Below, in pieces: positions 8,894-17,066 of a stretch of 64,000 bases of DNA. The notes beneath the pieces were generated by a model, which made no database searches, was not told where the DNA came from, and saw only the letters and a program-made list of their open reading frames with translations. Source of the stretch: Agreia sp. PsM10 (GTDB lineage Bacteria > Actinomycetota > Actinomycetes > Actinomycetales > Microbacteriaceae); contig NZ_JARUXC010000006.1 of assembly GCF_030433855.1 (NCBI RefSeq), positions 1-64,000 of the forward strand, given 5' to 3'. Positions within the stretch are counted from its first letter, which is position 1; each line of letters starts with the position of its first letter. The position numbers were made by a program, and so were the translations under genes.

Positions 8894-9520
8894 TCAGGCA
8901 GACCCGGCCGACCTGGCGTTGGCCACGAACAGCTCGATGAGTGCGTGATCTTTGACTCCGGGAGAGGACTCGACACCGCTCGACACGTCGACCCCCGCGG
9001 GAGCGGCTTCGGCGATGGCCTGGGCCACGTTCTGCGGACCCAGCCCACCGGCCAGCAGCCACGGACCCGTCGGTCGCCGCGCTTTCAGCGCGCCCAGATC
9101 CCACCGCTCGCCCGACCCGGCTCGAGGAGAATCGATCAGGAGGATCTCCTCACCCCATGACTCGAGATGCGCATCGAGGTCACCCGCGCCGAGCGAGGTG
9201 GCCCGCCAGACGCGCGGCAAGAGGTCGAGCACGCGCTCGAGCTGCAGCCGGTCGAATCCGTGCACCTGCAGCACGTCGACGCCGCATCCGTGCGCCGCCG
9301 AGGCGGCCGCCTCGGGGCTGAGACCCTTCGTCACGAGCACGGTCGTCGCGCGCCCGGCGGTGTGCTCGATGAGTCGGCGAGCCCTGTGTGCATCGACGAA
9401 GCGAGGACTGCCTTCGGCGATCACGAAACCGACGGCATCCGCGCCTGCGGCTACGGCCACATCGATCGCCGCTTCGGTTCGGAGGCCGCAGATCTTCACG
9501 GTAAGCGAGGGGACAACCAT
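8894..9520 (-). CDS. trpF: Phosphoribosylanthranilate isomerase
   Basis: A (beta/alpha)8-barrel enzyme of 208 residues catalysing the Amadori rearrangement of N-(5'-phosphoribosyl)anthranilate in tryptophan biosynthesis. Key segments are VKICGLRT near the N-terminus with the catalytic Cys, VGFVIAEGSPRFV, LQVHGF, the catalytic Asp in LLIDS, and LAGGLGPQNVAQAI and GVDVSSGVESSPGVKD for phosphate binding. Start ATG 9520 was chosen from the family N-terminus. It stands alone; no other trp gene is nearby, as often in actinobacteria. It is convergent with the TIR gene. Confidence 0.92.
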   Translation of the reverse strand: MVVPSLTVKICGLRTEAAIDVAVAAGADAVGFVIAEGSPRFVDAHRARRLIEHTAGRATTVLVTKGLSPEAAASAAHGCGVDVLQVHGFDRLQLERVLDLLPRVWRATSLGAGDLDAHLESWGEEILLIDSPRAGSGERWDLGALKARRPTGPWLLAGGLGPQNVAQAIAEAAPAGVDVSSGVESSPGVKDHALIELFVANARSAGSA

Positions 9521-9601
9521 GCGGGCGAGCCTAGCGGGCCGAAGGCAGCGAACAGGGCTCCCGAGGCGCGCCATTGGAGAACTCCAGCTAGGCTCCCTCG
9601 G

Positions 9602-10153
9602 ATGACGATGAACGGCTTCTCGGCAGGAGCTACACAGCCCACGCGCTCCATCACCGTTCGACCGGCCGACCTCGATGGCCCTGACAACGCGGCTGTCGGC
9701 CGCCTCGTCGAGGCCTACCTCACGCAGACCGAATCCGAGAAGGCGGCGCATCTCGGCGAGGGAGAGGACGCACACACGCACGAGCTCCCCGAGCGCTACC
9801 GCGACGAGGTCGACGACCCCCGGCGCGCCTATACCGGCTCGGTCGTCTCGGTGGCGGAGGCGGACGGCTCGCTCGTGGGACTCGTCGTCGTGCAGCAGAA
9901 CGAGGCCGCCCGCGAGATCAAGCGACTCTGGGTCGATCCCGGCGCACGAGGCCTGCGCGTCGGCTCGGCGTTGATGGATGCGGCGCTCACCCGTCGCGAT
10001 CTTCCCATCCGCCTGACCGTGTGGGACTGGCGCGACGGCCCCGTGCGGCTGTACCGCTCGCGCGGCTTCGATCTCGTGGAGTCCTGGGATGACCGGCCGC
10101 GGCTGCTGTGCATGCAACTCGCGCCTCGTCGACCCGCCGATCTCGACGAATGA
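9602..10153 (+). CDS. GNAT family N-acetyltransferase
   Basis: A 183-residue acetyltransferase. The acetyl-CoA binding loop is WVDPGARGLRVGSALMDAAL (R-G-x-x-V-G) around residue 115, followed by the WDWRDGPVRLYRSRGFDLVESWD C-terminal half. ATG 9602 is followed by a second in-frame ATG at 9608, so the start may be either. It is divergent from trpF. The substrate is unknown. Confidence 0.85.
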   Translation: MTMNGFSAGATQPTRSITVRPADLDGPDNAAVGRLVEAYLTQTESEKAAHLGEGEDAHTHELPERYRDEVDDPRRAYTGSVVSVAEADGSLVGLVVVQQNEAAREIKRLWVDPGARGLRVGSALMDAALTRRDLPIRLTVWDWRDGPVRLYRSRGFDLVESWDDRPRLLCMQLAPRRPADLDE

Positions 10154-10222
10154 CGGGTGTCCGCTGAACAGATGTCGGAACCTCCGCCTCCCCCTCGATT
10201 CGACCGTTCCGCGGAGTTAGTG

Positions 10223-10252
10223 TGAGAGCGCTCCCCACCTCATCGGGGAGCG
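10223..10252 (+). promoter_or_regulatory. LacI-type operator-like palindrome and 8-bp hairpin
   Basis: TGAGAGCGCTCCCC at 10223-10236 matches the actinobacterial LacI/CebR-type consensus TGGGAGCGCTCCCA at 12 of 14 positions. Its right half also forms the arm of a perfect hairpin, CGCTCCCC (10229-10236) with GGGGAGCG (10245-10252). It lies about 80 bases before the alpha/beta hydrolase, so it could be an operator for that gene or a terminator of the preceding GNAT. Confidence 0.4.
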
Positions 10253-10313
10253 GAATGCCCACATTTAGTCGTCCCGAGCGCGACTTGGTTCGACACGAAA
10301 TCGGAGGTCAATC

Positions 10314-11150
10314 ATGGCGTTTGTGACAACAGAAGATGGCACGGAGATCTACTACAAGGACTGGGGATCGAAGGACGCCCAGCCCATCGTGTTCCACCAC
10401 GGCTGGCCGCTGTCGAGCGACGACTGGGACGCGCAGATGCTGTTCTTCCACTCCAAGGGCTACCGGGTCATCGCGAGCGACCGTCGCGGCCACGGCCGGT
10501 CGACCGACATCGGCACCGGACACGACATGGACCACTACGCCAGCGACGTCTCGGCCGTCGTCGAGCACCTCGACCTGAAGAACGCGATCCACATCGGCCA
10601 CTCCACCGGTGGCGGACAGGTCGCCCGCTACGTCGCCCAGTACGGGGAGCCGCAGGGCCGCGTCGCGAAGGCCGTGCTCGTCTCATCCGTGCCCCCGCTG
10701 ATGGTGAAGACCGACGCGAACCCCGAGGGAACGCCCATCGAGGTCTTCGACGGATTCCGCGAGGCCCTCGCCGCCAACCGGGCCGAGTTCTACGTGGCCG
10801 TCGCATCCGGCCCGTTCTACAGCTTCAACCGTGAGGGCGCGAAGGTCTCGCAGCCGGTGATCGACAACTGGTGGCGCCAGGGAATGACCGGCAGCGCGCT
10901 GGCGCACTACGAGGGAATCAAAGCCTTCTCCGAGACCGACCAGACCGAGGACCTGAAGGCGATCAGCGTTCCCGTTCTCGTGACGCAGGGCGACGACGAC
11001 CAGGTCGTTCCCTACAAGGATGCGTCCCTCAAGCAGCACGAGCTGCTGCAGAACTCGACGCTCAAGATCTACGAGGGTTACCCGCACGGCATGCTGACGA
11101 CGCACGCCGACGTGATCAACCCCGACCTGCTGGCGTTCATCCAGCAGTAA
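10314..11150 (+). CDS. Alpha/beta hydrolase, non-haem chloroperoxidase type
   Basis: A 278-residue alpha/beta hydrolase. The nucleophile elbow GHSTGGG puts the serine at residue 97; the oxyanion region is HHGWPLSSDDW; the Asp in TQGDDDQVVP and His in GYPHGM complete the triad. This set is typical of cofactor-free haloperoxidases/perhydrolases (Cpo), which also act as esterases. A GGAGGT ribosome binding site precedes the ATG by about 7 bases. It is followed by a strong hairpin. Cytoplasmic; no signal peptide. Confidence 0.9.
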   Translation: MAFVTTEDGTEIYYKDWGSKDAQPIVFHHGWPLSSDDWDAQMLFFHSKGYRVIASDRRGHGRSTDIGTGHDMDHYASDVSAVVEHLDLKNAIHIGHSTGGGQVARYVAQYGEPQGRVAKAVLVSSVPPLMVKTDANPEGTPIEVFDGFREALAANRAEFYVAVASGPFYSFNREGAKVSQPVIDNWWRQGMTGSALAHYEGIKAFSETDQTEDLKAISVPVLVTQGDDDQVVPYKDASLKQHELLQNSTLKIYEGYPHGMLTTHADVINPDLLAFIQQ

Positions 11151-11190
11151 CGGCTTCGGCCACCCCGGCACTTAAGCGAGTGTCACCCGA

Positions 11191-11230
11191 CGCGACGGAT
11201 GTTGCCGGTCACCCGGCAACATCCGTCGCG
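11191..11230. terminator. Perfect 18-bp hairpin after the haloperoxidase gene
   Basis: CGCGACGGATGTTGCCGG (11191-11208) pairs perfectly with its complement at 11213-11230 around a TCAC loop. It sits between convergent genes and has no long T tract. The GTTGCCGG-xxxx-CCGGCAAC core is shared with the hairpin at 41682-41717. Probably a bidirectional terminator. Confidence 0.7.
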
Positions 11231-11265
11231 TTCGGCAACAGGCACGGCGTTTTGCTCTCTCTCGC

Positions 11266-11388
11266 TCACCGCGTCTCTCGAGGCGGAGCCGCCAGATCCT
11301 CATGCGGGTCGAGGTCGAGCTGAGACCAGGCGACGTCGTGCCAGCTGTCGAACTTCCAGCCGATGTTCGTGTAGATGCCCACGGGCTC
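11266..11388 (-). pseudogene. C-terminal remnant of a phosphinothricin-type GNAT
   Basis: The frame ending at 11266 reads EPVGIYTNIGWKFDSWHDVAWSQLDLDP, the characteristic C-terminus of pat-like GNAT acetyltransferases, about 40 residues. No matching acetyl-CoA binding domain exists upstream; instead the sequence joins, out of frame, a membrane-protein fragment. It is a fragment left by a deletion or recombination event. Confidence 0.6.
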
Positions 11389-11650
11389 GACTGTGGTGGC
11401 GGTCGAAGAGTGCTGGCCGCCACCAGCCGAGCAGCGTCGTCGTGATGGCGAGGAGGACGGCCGCGATGATGAGCGACAGGCCCGCCCCGAAGAAGAGGTT
11501 GGTGCCACTCTCCCCGAGCTTGTCATACGGCACCCCCGAGAATGCCTGCACGGAGAACACGACGATGATGTAACCGACGTAGATCGCCAGCCCGATCCAC
11601 ACCCGCGGGCGTACTTTCACCGATGCGTGCGTGCTGCTCGGCTCTGTCAT
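11389..11650 (-). pseudogene. Truncated membrane protein, CPBP-protease-like N-terminus
   Basis: From ATG 11650 the frame reads about 85 residues with two good membrane helices (WIGLAIYVGYIIVVFSVQAF and LFFGAGLSLIIAAVLLAITT) and then LLGWWRPALFDRHH, which resembles the N-terminus of CPBP-family intramembrane proteases. After about residue 85 the similarity stops where the GNAT remnant begins in another frame. The catalytic Glu motifs of CPBP proteins are absent. Interpreted as a 5' fragment; family assignment is tentative. Confidence 0.5.
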
Positions 11651-11743
11651 CTTCGGCCCCCACCCCGTCGATCCGCGACGCTGTCGGCGCGGAAGTTGCC
11701 AAGAACGCTACCCGAGGATCGGGCCAAGCGGAATGAGCCTGTG

Positions 11744-11766
11744 CCCTTCGACAAGCTCAGGGAACG
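11744..11766. repeat. Dispersed short repeat, copy 1
   Basis: CCCTTCGACAAGCTCAGGGA followed by ACG. Two more copies lie at 18533 and 52757. The element is an imperfect palindrome (CCCT...AGGG). This copy sits just after the PPTase gene. Confidence 0.7.
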
Positions 11767-11774
11767 CAGGCTTC

Positions 11775-12350
11775 TCAGCCGATAGCGGGCGCACCGCGCA
11801 GGTCGTACACCTCGAGCGTACGGCGGCCGCCGTTGGGCACCGCGATGCTCCACACGAGGCCCCGCTCCCGATGCGTGAAGACCCTCCAGGCCGAGTCGGC
11901 CGTGCTGTTCCATCCGTTCTCGTATGACTCCGGCATCACGAGTTCCCCGGGCCGGGGCCGTCGATGCGCCTGCCCGCGTGCCTTCCAGATCGCCTCGGCC
12001 TGGGTCCACTGCTCGATCGACACGACGGATGCGCCCGTCACCCGGGTCAGAAACCGGAAGGCGGCGGGTCGGCTTCTCGGAACCTCGGCGTCGACGCCGA
12101 CCGGAGACCGCGAGCGCGCCGCCAGCACGACGCCGCCGGAGTGCGTCGCCGACCAGCTGTCGCGACACCGAGCGCACGACGACACCCCGAAGCGATCTCG
12201 TTCGATGACACACGGATGCGGGCCCGACGAGCAGAGGCTGAGGCTCGCCGCCCGTGTCAGCGCTCGCAGGCCGGAAGGCGCGCGCTCTCGGCCCAAGTCA
12301 TCGACGCGCGTCGACGGCACGGCGAAGATCCAGACGCGGGGATGAGCCAC
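11775..12350 (-). CDS. 4'-phosphopantetheinyl transferase of the polyketide cluster
   Basis: A 191-residue protein that would transfer phosphopantetheine from CoA to the cluster ACP. The magnesium-binding motif VGVDAE and the second motif WTQAEAIWKARG (family form W-x-K-E-A-x-x-K, here with Ala for Lys) are present in the right order, with an N-terminal pseudo-domain shorter than in Sfp. The GTG start at 12350 lies 3 bases after the stop of the double ketosynthase, so it is the last gene of the operon. The Lys replacement and compact N-terminus make it a divergent member. Confidence 0.78.
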   Translation of the reverse strand: MAHPRVWIFAVPSTRVDDLGRERAPSGLRALTRAASLSLCSSGPHPCVIERDRFGVSSCARCRDSWSATHSGGVVLAARSRSPVGVDAEVPRSRPAAFRFLTRVTGASVVSIEQWTQAEAIWKARGQAHRRPRPGELVMPESYENGWNSTADSAWRVFTHRERGLVWSIAVPNGGRRTLEVYDLRGAPAIG

Positions 12351-12353
12351 GAG

Positions 12354-14732
12354 TCAGGACGCCTCCCGCTCCACGACGACCGACTGATAGCTGCCGCCGA
12401 CCTCGTACGACGAGACGAGCGTTCTCGAGACCGCGGCGTCGAGACCGTCGACGGAGACGAGGGCGGGCGGCGCGCCGACCGGAACGGCCCTGCTCCCCGG
12501 AATGCGCCCGGCCTGGCCCATCCAGATCGCCTGCGCCACCCCGAGCAGGGCCGAGGCGGCACCCGCATCGCCGAAGAGGCTCTTCGGAGCGACGAGGGGC
12601 ACATCCGCGATGCCGGCGAGCTCGAGCGCGTCTCGCTCGAGCCCATCGACCTGATCGCGGCCGCACGCGGCCGAGACGATCGCGTCGACAGCGGATGCGT
12701 CGACCGCCGCATCCGCGAGCGCCAGCGTGAACGAGCGCGCCCAGGCCTCGCTCCCCTCGCTCAGGCGCCCTGCCCCACTCGCGTCGCCGGTGAGCCCGAA
12801 TCCCGACAGCCTGCCCAGCACCGACTCGGTCGGCGCCAGGCCCTCGCGTTCGAGAAGGATGGCGACTCCCGCGCCACCGAGAAGACGGCCCGAATGCCCG
12901 AAGGGCACCGAGTCGGTGCGGGCGAGATAGCCGGGGATGCGCGCGTATCCCGCAAGCATCGCGGCGGGAGACTCGTCGGCACCGACCACCATGATGCGGT
13001 CGGCAGCTCCCCGCGCGATCAGGGCGCTGGCGAAATGCAGGGCCGAGATCCCGCTGGTTCCCCCGGCCGAGATCGTAGCGGTTGGTCCCTGCAGCCTGTT
13101 CAACAGCGCCACATGCCCCGCGGCCGCGTTCATGACCGTGTTCGGGAACAGGCGGGTGTTTCCCGTTCCGGTCTCGAGGAGTTCGCGTTCGAAGGCCTCG
13201 ATGGTCGAGACCGGGCCGGTGCCCGTGGCCGAGAACAGTCCTGTGCCCGTCGCCTCCTCGCGCGACAACCGGCGCTCGCGCAGCAGTTGGCCGGCCGCGA
13301 TCGCGGCCCGACGACCGAGCGTGTCCATTCGTCTCAGGTGCTGCGGATTGATGCCCGCCGTGAGGTCGGCCGAGGGGATCTCCGCCGTCACGAAGGCGCC
13401 GAAATGCTCCAGGTGCACGGTCTCGGTGCCGAAGACGGGCGTCGCCTCGAGAAAGTGCCGACGCACATCCGAGGTCGTCGCCGCCGATCCGGCGATCGCG
13501 CCGATACCCGTGACGACCACGCGTTGACGGGGGACATCGGCCGCCGGCCCTGTGGGACGGGAGCGGATCACGAGCGACGCGTTGTTGCCGCCGAACGCGA
13601 ACGAGTTCGAGACCACGACCGAGAGCTCGGCGGCTCGTCCGACCCCTGCGACGATGTCGACACCGTCTGCGACGTCCGTTCCCTCCGGCACGTGCGTCGG
13701 CGGAATCTGCTGATTCATCAGGGCGAGCACCGAGACCACCGCCTCCACGGCTCCCGCTGCGCCGAGCGTGTGGCCGATCATCGACTTCGTCGAACTGATC
13801 GGGGGCGGCGATCCCGCGCGCAGGTGCGTGATGACCTTGCGTTCCACGGAGTCGTTCGCCGGCGTTCCGGTGCCGTGTCCGTTCACGTAGTCGATGTGCT
13901 GCGCATCGAGTCCCGCCATCTCGAGCGCGGATTCCATGGCGCGGAGCGCACCCCGACCGTTCGGGTCGGGAGCGGTCGCGTGATACGCGTCGGCGCTCAG
14001 CCCGTAGCCCGCGATCTCGGCGTGGATGCTCGCGCCGCGGGCCAGCGCCGATTGCTCGGTCTCGAGCACCAGGAAGCCGGCTCCCTCTCCGAGATTCAGC
14101 CCGGAGCTGCGCGTGTACGGGGCGCACGGCTGCGGGTCGAGCGCGCCGAGGCACGAGAACCCTCCGAACGACAGCAGCGCCAGCGGATCGACGCCGCCAG
14201 CGAGCACGAAGTCGGACGTTCCCGACTCGAGCAGCTCGACGGCGTAGGCGATGGCCACGGCGCCCGCCGCGCACGCGTTCGATTGCACGCTGCGCGGACC
14301 GAAGAGGCCGAACGTCGATGCCAGGTGGTCTGCGACGCTGTGCAGCGGATAGTGGCGCAGCAGGGCGGTGTTCGCCGAGCGCAGGCCGCCCCTGATCCAC
14401 TGGTCGTGGAACTGCTGCCCGCTTCGAGCCCCGCCCAGCGACGTTCCCAGCGAGATCGCGATGCGCTCACCGTGGCCCTCCGGCACGCCCGAGCCGACCA
14501 GCGCCTCCCGGGCCGCATCCACCGCCAGCCGATGACAGCGGTCGAGATACGTCGACCGGGACGCCGGCAGTCCCCAGACCTGACCGCCCATCGAACTGAT
14601 GAGGCCGTCGGTCGGCACGACCGTGGTCGGCGCGATGCCGCTCGTTCCGCTCATGATCGACGCCCAGCTCTCGTCGGCGTTGCGGCCCGAGGCGGCCTGG
14701 AGCCCTATTCCCGTGACGACGATTCGGCTCAT
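12354..14732 (-). CDS. Fused double ketosynthase (KS plus CLF-like domain)
   Basis: A 792-residue protein made of two thiolase-fold ketosynthase domains. KS1 (1-~400) is a complete FabF-like condensing enzyme: C154 in SNACAAG, H286 in NGHGTGTP, H321 in KSMIGHTLGAAG, and NSFAFGGNNA. KS2 (~410-792) keeps the fold (VVVTGIGAI at its start) but has Gly near 558 instead of the active Cys (SAGGTSG), SAACGRDQVD instead of the HGTGT block, and KSLFGDAGAAS with Asp for His. KS2 therefore resembles a chain-length factor. KS and CLF are normally separate proteins in type II polyketide systems. The ATG overlaps the upstream stop (ATGA). Expected role: chain elongation on the cluster ACP. Confidence 0.9.
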   Translation of the reverse strand: MSRIVVTGIGLQAASGRNADESWASIMSGTSGIAPTTVVPTDGLISSMGGQVWGLPASRSTYLDRCHRLAVDAAREALVGSGVPEGHGERIAISLGTSLGGARSGQQFHDQWIRGGLRSANTALLRHYPLHSVADHLASTFGLFGPRSVQSNACAAGAVAIAYAVELLESGTSDFVLAGGVDPLALLSFGGFSCLGALDPQPCAPYTRSSGLNLGEGAGFLVLETEQSALARGASIHAEIAGYGLSADAYHATAPDPNGRGALRAMESALEMAGLDAQHIDYVNGHGTGTPANDSVERKVITHLRAGSPPPISSTKSMIGHTLGAAGAVEAVVSVLALMNQQIPPTHVPEGTDVADGVDIVAGVGRAAELSVVVSNSFAFGGNNASLVIRSRPTGPAADVPRQRVVVTGIGAIAGSAATTSDVRRHFLEATPVFGTETVHLEHFGAFVTAEIPSADLTAGINPQHLRRMDTLGRRAAIAAGQLLRERRLSREEATGTGLFSATGTGPVSTIEAFERELLETGTGNTRLFPNTVMNAAAGHVALLNRLQGPTATISAGGTSGISALHFASALIARGAADRIMVVGADESPAAMLAGYARIPGYLARTDSVPFGHSGRLLGGAGVAILLEREGLAPTESVLGRLSGFGLTGDASGAGRLSEGSEAWARSFTLALADAAVDASAVDAIVSAACGRDQVDGLERDALELAGIADVPLVAPKSLFGDAGAASALLGVAQAIWMGQAGRIPGSRAVPVGAPPALVSVDGLDAAVSRTLVSSYEVGGSYQSVVVEREAS

Positions 14733-15739
14733 GATCCGATCGGCTCCGCCCACGAGACGAGGTCGACCGCGGGGCGCGACACGGTCAGCAGCTCGACGCC
14801 GTGCGACGTGAGCGCGAGGCCGGGCACGTGAAAGGGCGTGTCGAGAACCGCGAGCGCGAATCCGTCGGGCAGGCCCGCCCGCGCGAGAGACACCTGGATG
14901 CGCCCCACCTGCGTCTCGCCCGCGAACACGGGGGCGCCCACGTCGGGCGCATCGGCACCGGGCGCCGTGACGGCGATGAGGCGACGCTCCGGGCGGGCCG
15001 CCACGAGAATGGATCGGCCCCTGAAGTCGTCGTCCCGGTCGGCGGAGAGGGTCCAGAGCGCTCCGGCCTCGGCCAGCGACAGGCCGTCGAACTGGGCGGG
15101 CACCAGCGGGTGGCTGACCTCGGCCTGCGCCCTGTGCAGGGCGTGGTGATCGACCTGCCCTCCCCCGACCTCGCCGGCCAGCCGCACTGCGAGATCGAGC
15201 GCATCGGTCTCGTGAGCCGGCGCCTCGATCAGAACGAGGTACCCGTACTCCGCCGTCGTGCCGACACGGGCGAGCAGCGCGGGCGCGGTCGTTCCGGGCA
15301 CGGCGATGCTCCTCAGCTCGTTCAGGAGCACCGAGGAGATGTCGTCGTCGATGAGCTGCTGGATGGCCCGCCACGACTGCGGGCCCTCGACGGATGCCGC
15401 CGTGAACCCGGCGGTGACATCGGCCACGGCGACCTGGGGGAGCTCGAGCTCGGCCGCGATCGCCGCGGCATCGATGGTGACCACCTGGTCGGAGACCAGC
15501 AGGATGCGCTCGTCTTCGACGACCACGAGGATGAGCGACTCGACTGTGCCGTCGTCGGACAGCGCGATGGACTCGGTGACCGTGCCGGGCTGGGCGAACT
15601 CGGTGCGCTTGGCGCAGAGGTGGCTCACGAACGCCGTTCGGTCGGGGCCGGTCACGCTCAGCACGCTCGTGCCGCGACGGTAGGCACCCGCCGTGTTTCT
15701 CAGGGCGTGGTAGCCGGCAGTTGTGTCGAGCATTGTCAT
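14729..15739 (-). CDS. GcvT/YgfZ-like folate-binding protein
   Basis: A 336-residue protein with the layout of the aminomethyltransferase (GcvT/YgfZ) family. The N-terminal GTSVLSVTGPDRTAFVSHL segment corresponds to the start of the folate-binding domain, and the C-terminal part (GRSILVAARPERRLIAVT, ETQVGRIQVSLARAGLPDGFALAVLD) to the barrel. It has ATG at 15739 (a second at 15733). In this operon it may be a tetrahydrofolate-dependent tailoring enzyme, or a divergent member without glycine cleavage function. The start lies 28 bases after the glycosyltransferase-like gene, and the stop overlaps the KS start. Confidence 0.7.
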   Translation of the reverse strand: MTMLDTTAGYHALRNTAGAYRRGTSVLSVTGPDRTAFVSHLCAKRTEFAQPGTVTESIALSDDGTVESLILVVVEDERILLVSDQVVTIDAAAIAAELELPQVAVADVTAGFTAASVEGPQSWRAIQQLIDDDISSVLLNELRSIAVPGTTAPALLARVGTTAEYGYLVLIEAPAHETDALDLAVRLAGEVGGGQVDHHALHRAQAEVSHPLVPAQFDGLSLAEAGALWTLSADRDDDFRGRSILVAARPERRLIAVTAPGADAPDVGAPVFAGETQVGRIQVSLARAGLPDGFALAVLDTPFHVPGLALTSHGVELLTVSRPAVDLVSWAEPIGS

Positions 15740-15767
15740 CAGTTCCGTTCCGTTCGTGTGGTGTGGG

Positions 15768-17066
15768 TCAGTGGTGTGGGTCAGTGATGCGAAAGGTGTG
15801 GAGGAGGTCGGAGGGCCGAGCGAGCGCCCGCCGCACGACGTCGACCGGGCTCGCCCTCGCGGCTCCGGGATCGCGGAGGACATGCGTCGGTCTCGTGTCT
15901 GCCGAGGTCGACAGCTGCCTGCGCACGGCCCGCGAGACGGCCCGGGGGTCGAACACGTCGACGCGCGGCACCGACTGCAGATACGGGTTGCCGGCCATCA
16001 TCGCCCCGACCTCCGAGATCCAGCCGAACGGGTTCACCAGATACGGGAAGTCGTAGCCGGGGAACAGGGCGCGCATCTCGGCGTGCCAGTTCGCCTCGAA
16101 CCCGTCGGCGGGCTCCGCGACCCCGTCGAGTAAGTGCACGAGCGCCAGGCAGGGCGTGCCCATGACGGCCGCCCGGGCCATCGCCGCAGACAGGATGTTG
16201 TCGGTGATGTAGAGGTCGGCCGCCCCCAGCAGGTCGGAGAAGTCGTCGAGCCCGAGAAACGGGGTGTGCACCAGCGAGACGTTCGGGTAGCGATCGCGCG
16301 CTGCGGAATCGCGGCGCACCCCCACGACCGTGAGGTCGACGCCCGCCAGGCTGAGGCAGTGCAGGATCCAGTCGATTCGAAGGTCGTCGTACGACCTGCC
16401 CAGCTGGCGCCCCCGCGTGCGGCCCAGTTGGGTGAATCCGGTCGCGGCCCAGGCGGACTGGGCGACGACCACCAGGGCCCGCCCCGGCGCGACGCCGTAG
16501 CGCTCGCGAGTCGCACGCCGGTCGACGCCGACCTCGGGAACCGAGCCGTACAGCGAGAACGAGCCCGGCGCATCCGGTGTCGCGACCGGAACGGGATGCA
16601 GCAGCGCCTGCGGATTCTCGGCGCGCGGGATGCTCGTCATCGGCGTGAACCACCGGCGCAGGGTCTCCGCGCCCGGCAGCGCGGCCAGTGTGTTCGTCAC
16701 CTCGGCGCCCGACAGTCCGAAGCCGAGGGAGTCGAGCATGACGGTGGGCACGACGGGCGAGACGAGATTCTGGATGCCGGCTGCGCCCGGTTCCAGGAAC
16801 GGCAAGTGGTAATCGGCGAGCATGGCGAGATCCGGACTCAGCTGCTCGATCGTGTCGATGACTTCGGCCCCGCGGGTGCGGCGCATGGATCGGACGATCA
16901 CGTCGGCCCCGCTCGCCGTCGCGTAGTCGGCGAGCTGCTCGGTGACGATGAACCTCGTCGTCATTCCGGCGGCCTCCAGACTGCGGCTCATGACGATGGC
17001 GTTGTAGAGCTCGCCCACGCTGTAGCGACCTGGGCACACGAACACGATCTCGGCGGGGCGGCTCAT
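15768..17066 (-). CDS. Glycosyltransferase-like protein (GT-B-like, DUF6365-type)
   Basis: A 432-residue soluble protein. The N-terminus (PAEIVFVCPGRYSVGELYNAIVMSRSL) looks like a Rossmann-type glycosyltransferase N-lobe. The C-lobe has VSLVHTPFLGLDDFSDLLGAADLYITDNI followed by AAVMGTPCLALV, which resembles the nucleotide-sugar binding region of GT-B enzymes. No confident family or sugar can be named. Start ATG 17066 overlaps the stop of the preceding GNAT-hybrid gene (ATGA). The 3' end lies in a 13-bp tandem duplication at 15759-15784. Likely tailoring step of the lipid or polyketide product. Confidence 0.65.
   Translation of the reverse strand: MSRPAEIVFVCPGRYSVGELYNAIVMSRSLEAAGMTTRFIVTEQLADYATASGADVIVRSMRRTRGAEVIDTIEQLSPDLAMLADYHLPFLEPGAAGIQNLVSPVVPTVMLDSLGFGLSGAEVTNTLAALPGAETLRRWFTPMTSIPRAENPQALLHPVPVATPDAPGSFSLYGSVPEVGVDRRATRERYGVAPGRALVVVAQSAWAATGFTQLGRTRGRQLGRSYDDLRIDWILHCLSLAGVDLTVVGVRRDSAARDRYPNVSLVHTPFLGLDDFSDLLGAADLYITDNILSAAMARAAVMGTPCLALVHLLDGVAEPADGFEANWHAEMRALFPGYDFPYLVNPFGWISEVGAMMAGNPYLQSVPRVDVFDPRAVSRAVRRQLSTSADTRPTHVLRDPGAARASPVDVVRRALARPSDLLHTFRITDPHH

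Noticed and set aside
12298-14400. 700-codon second minus-strand frame in the ketosynthase region
   Set aside because: Out-of-frame shadow of the KS gene; low-complexity Arg-rich translation.
11964-14831. 955-codon plus-strand open frame opposite the ketosynthase
   Set aside because: Arg/Asp/Gly-rich, no family resemblance, antisense to a well-supported double ketosynthase; an artefact of high third-position GC.
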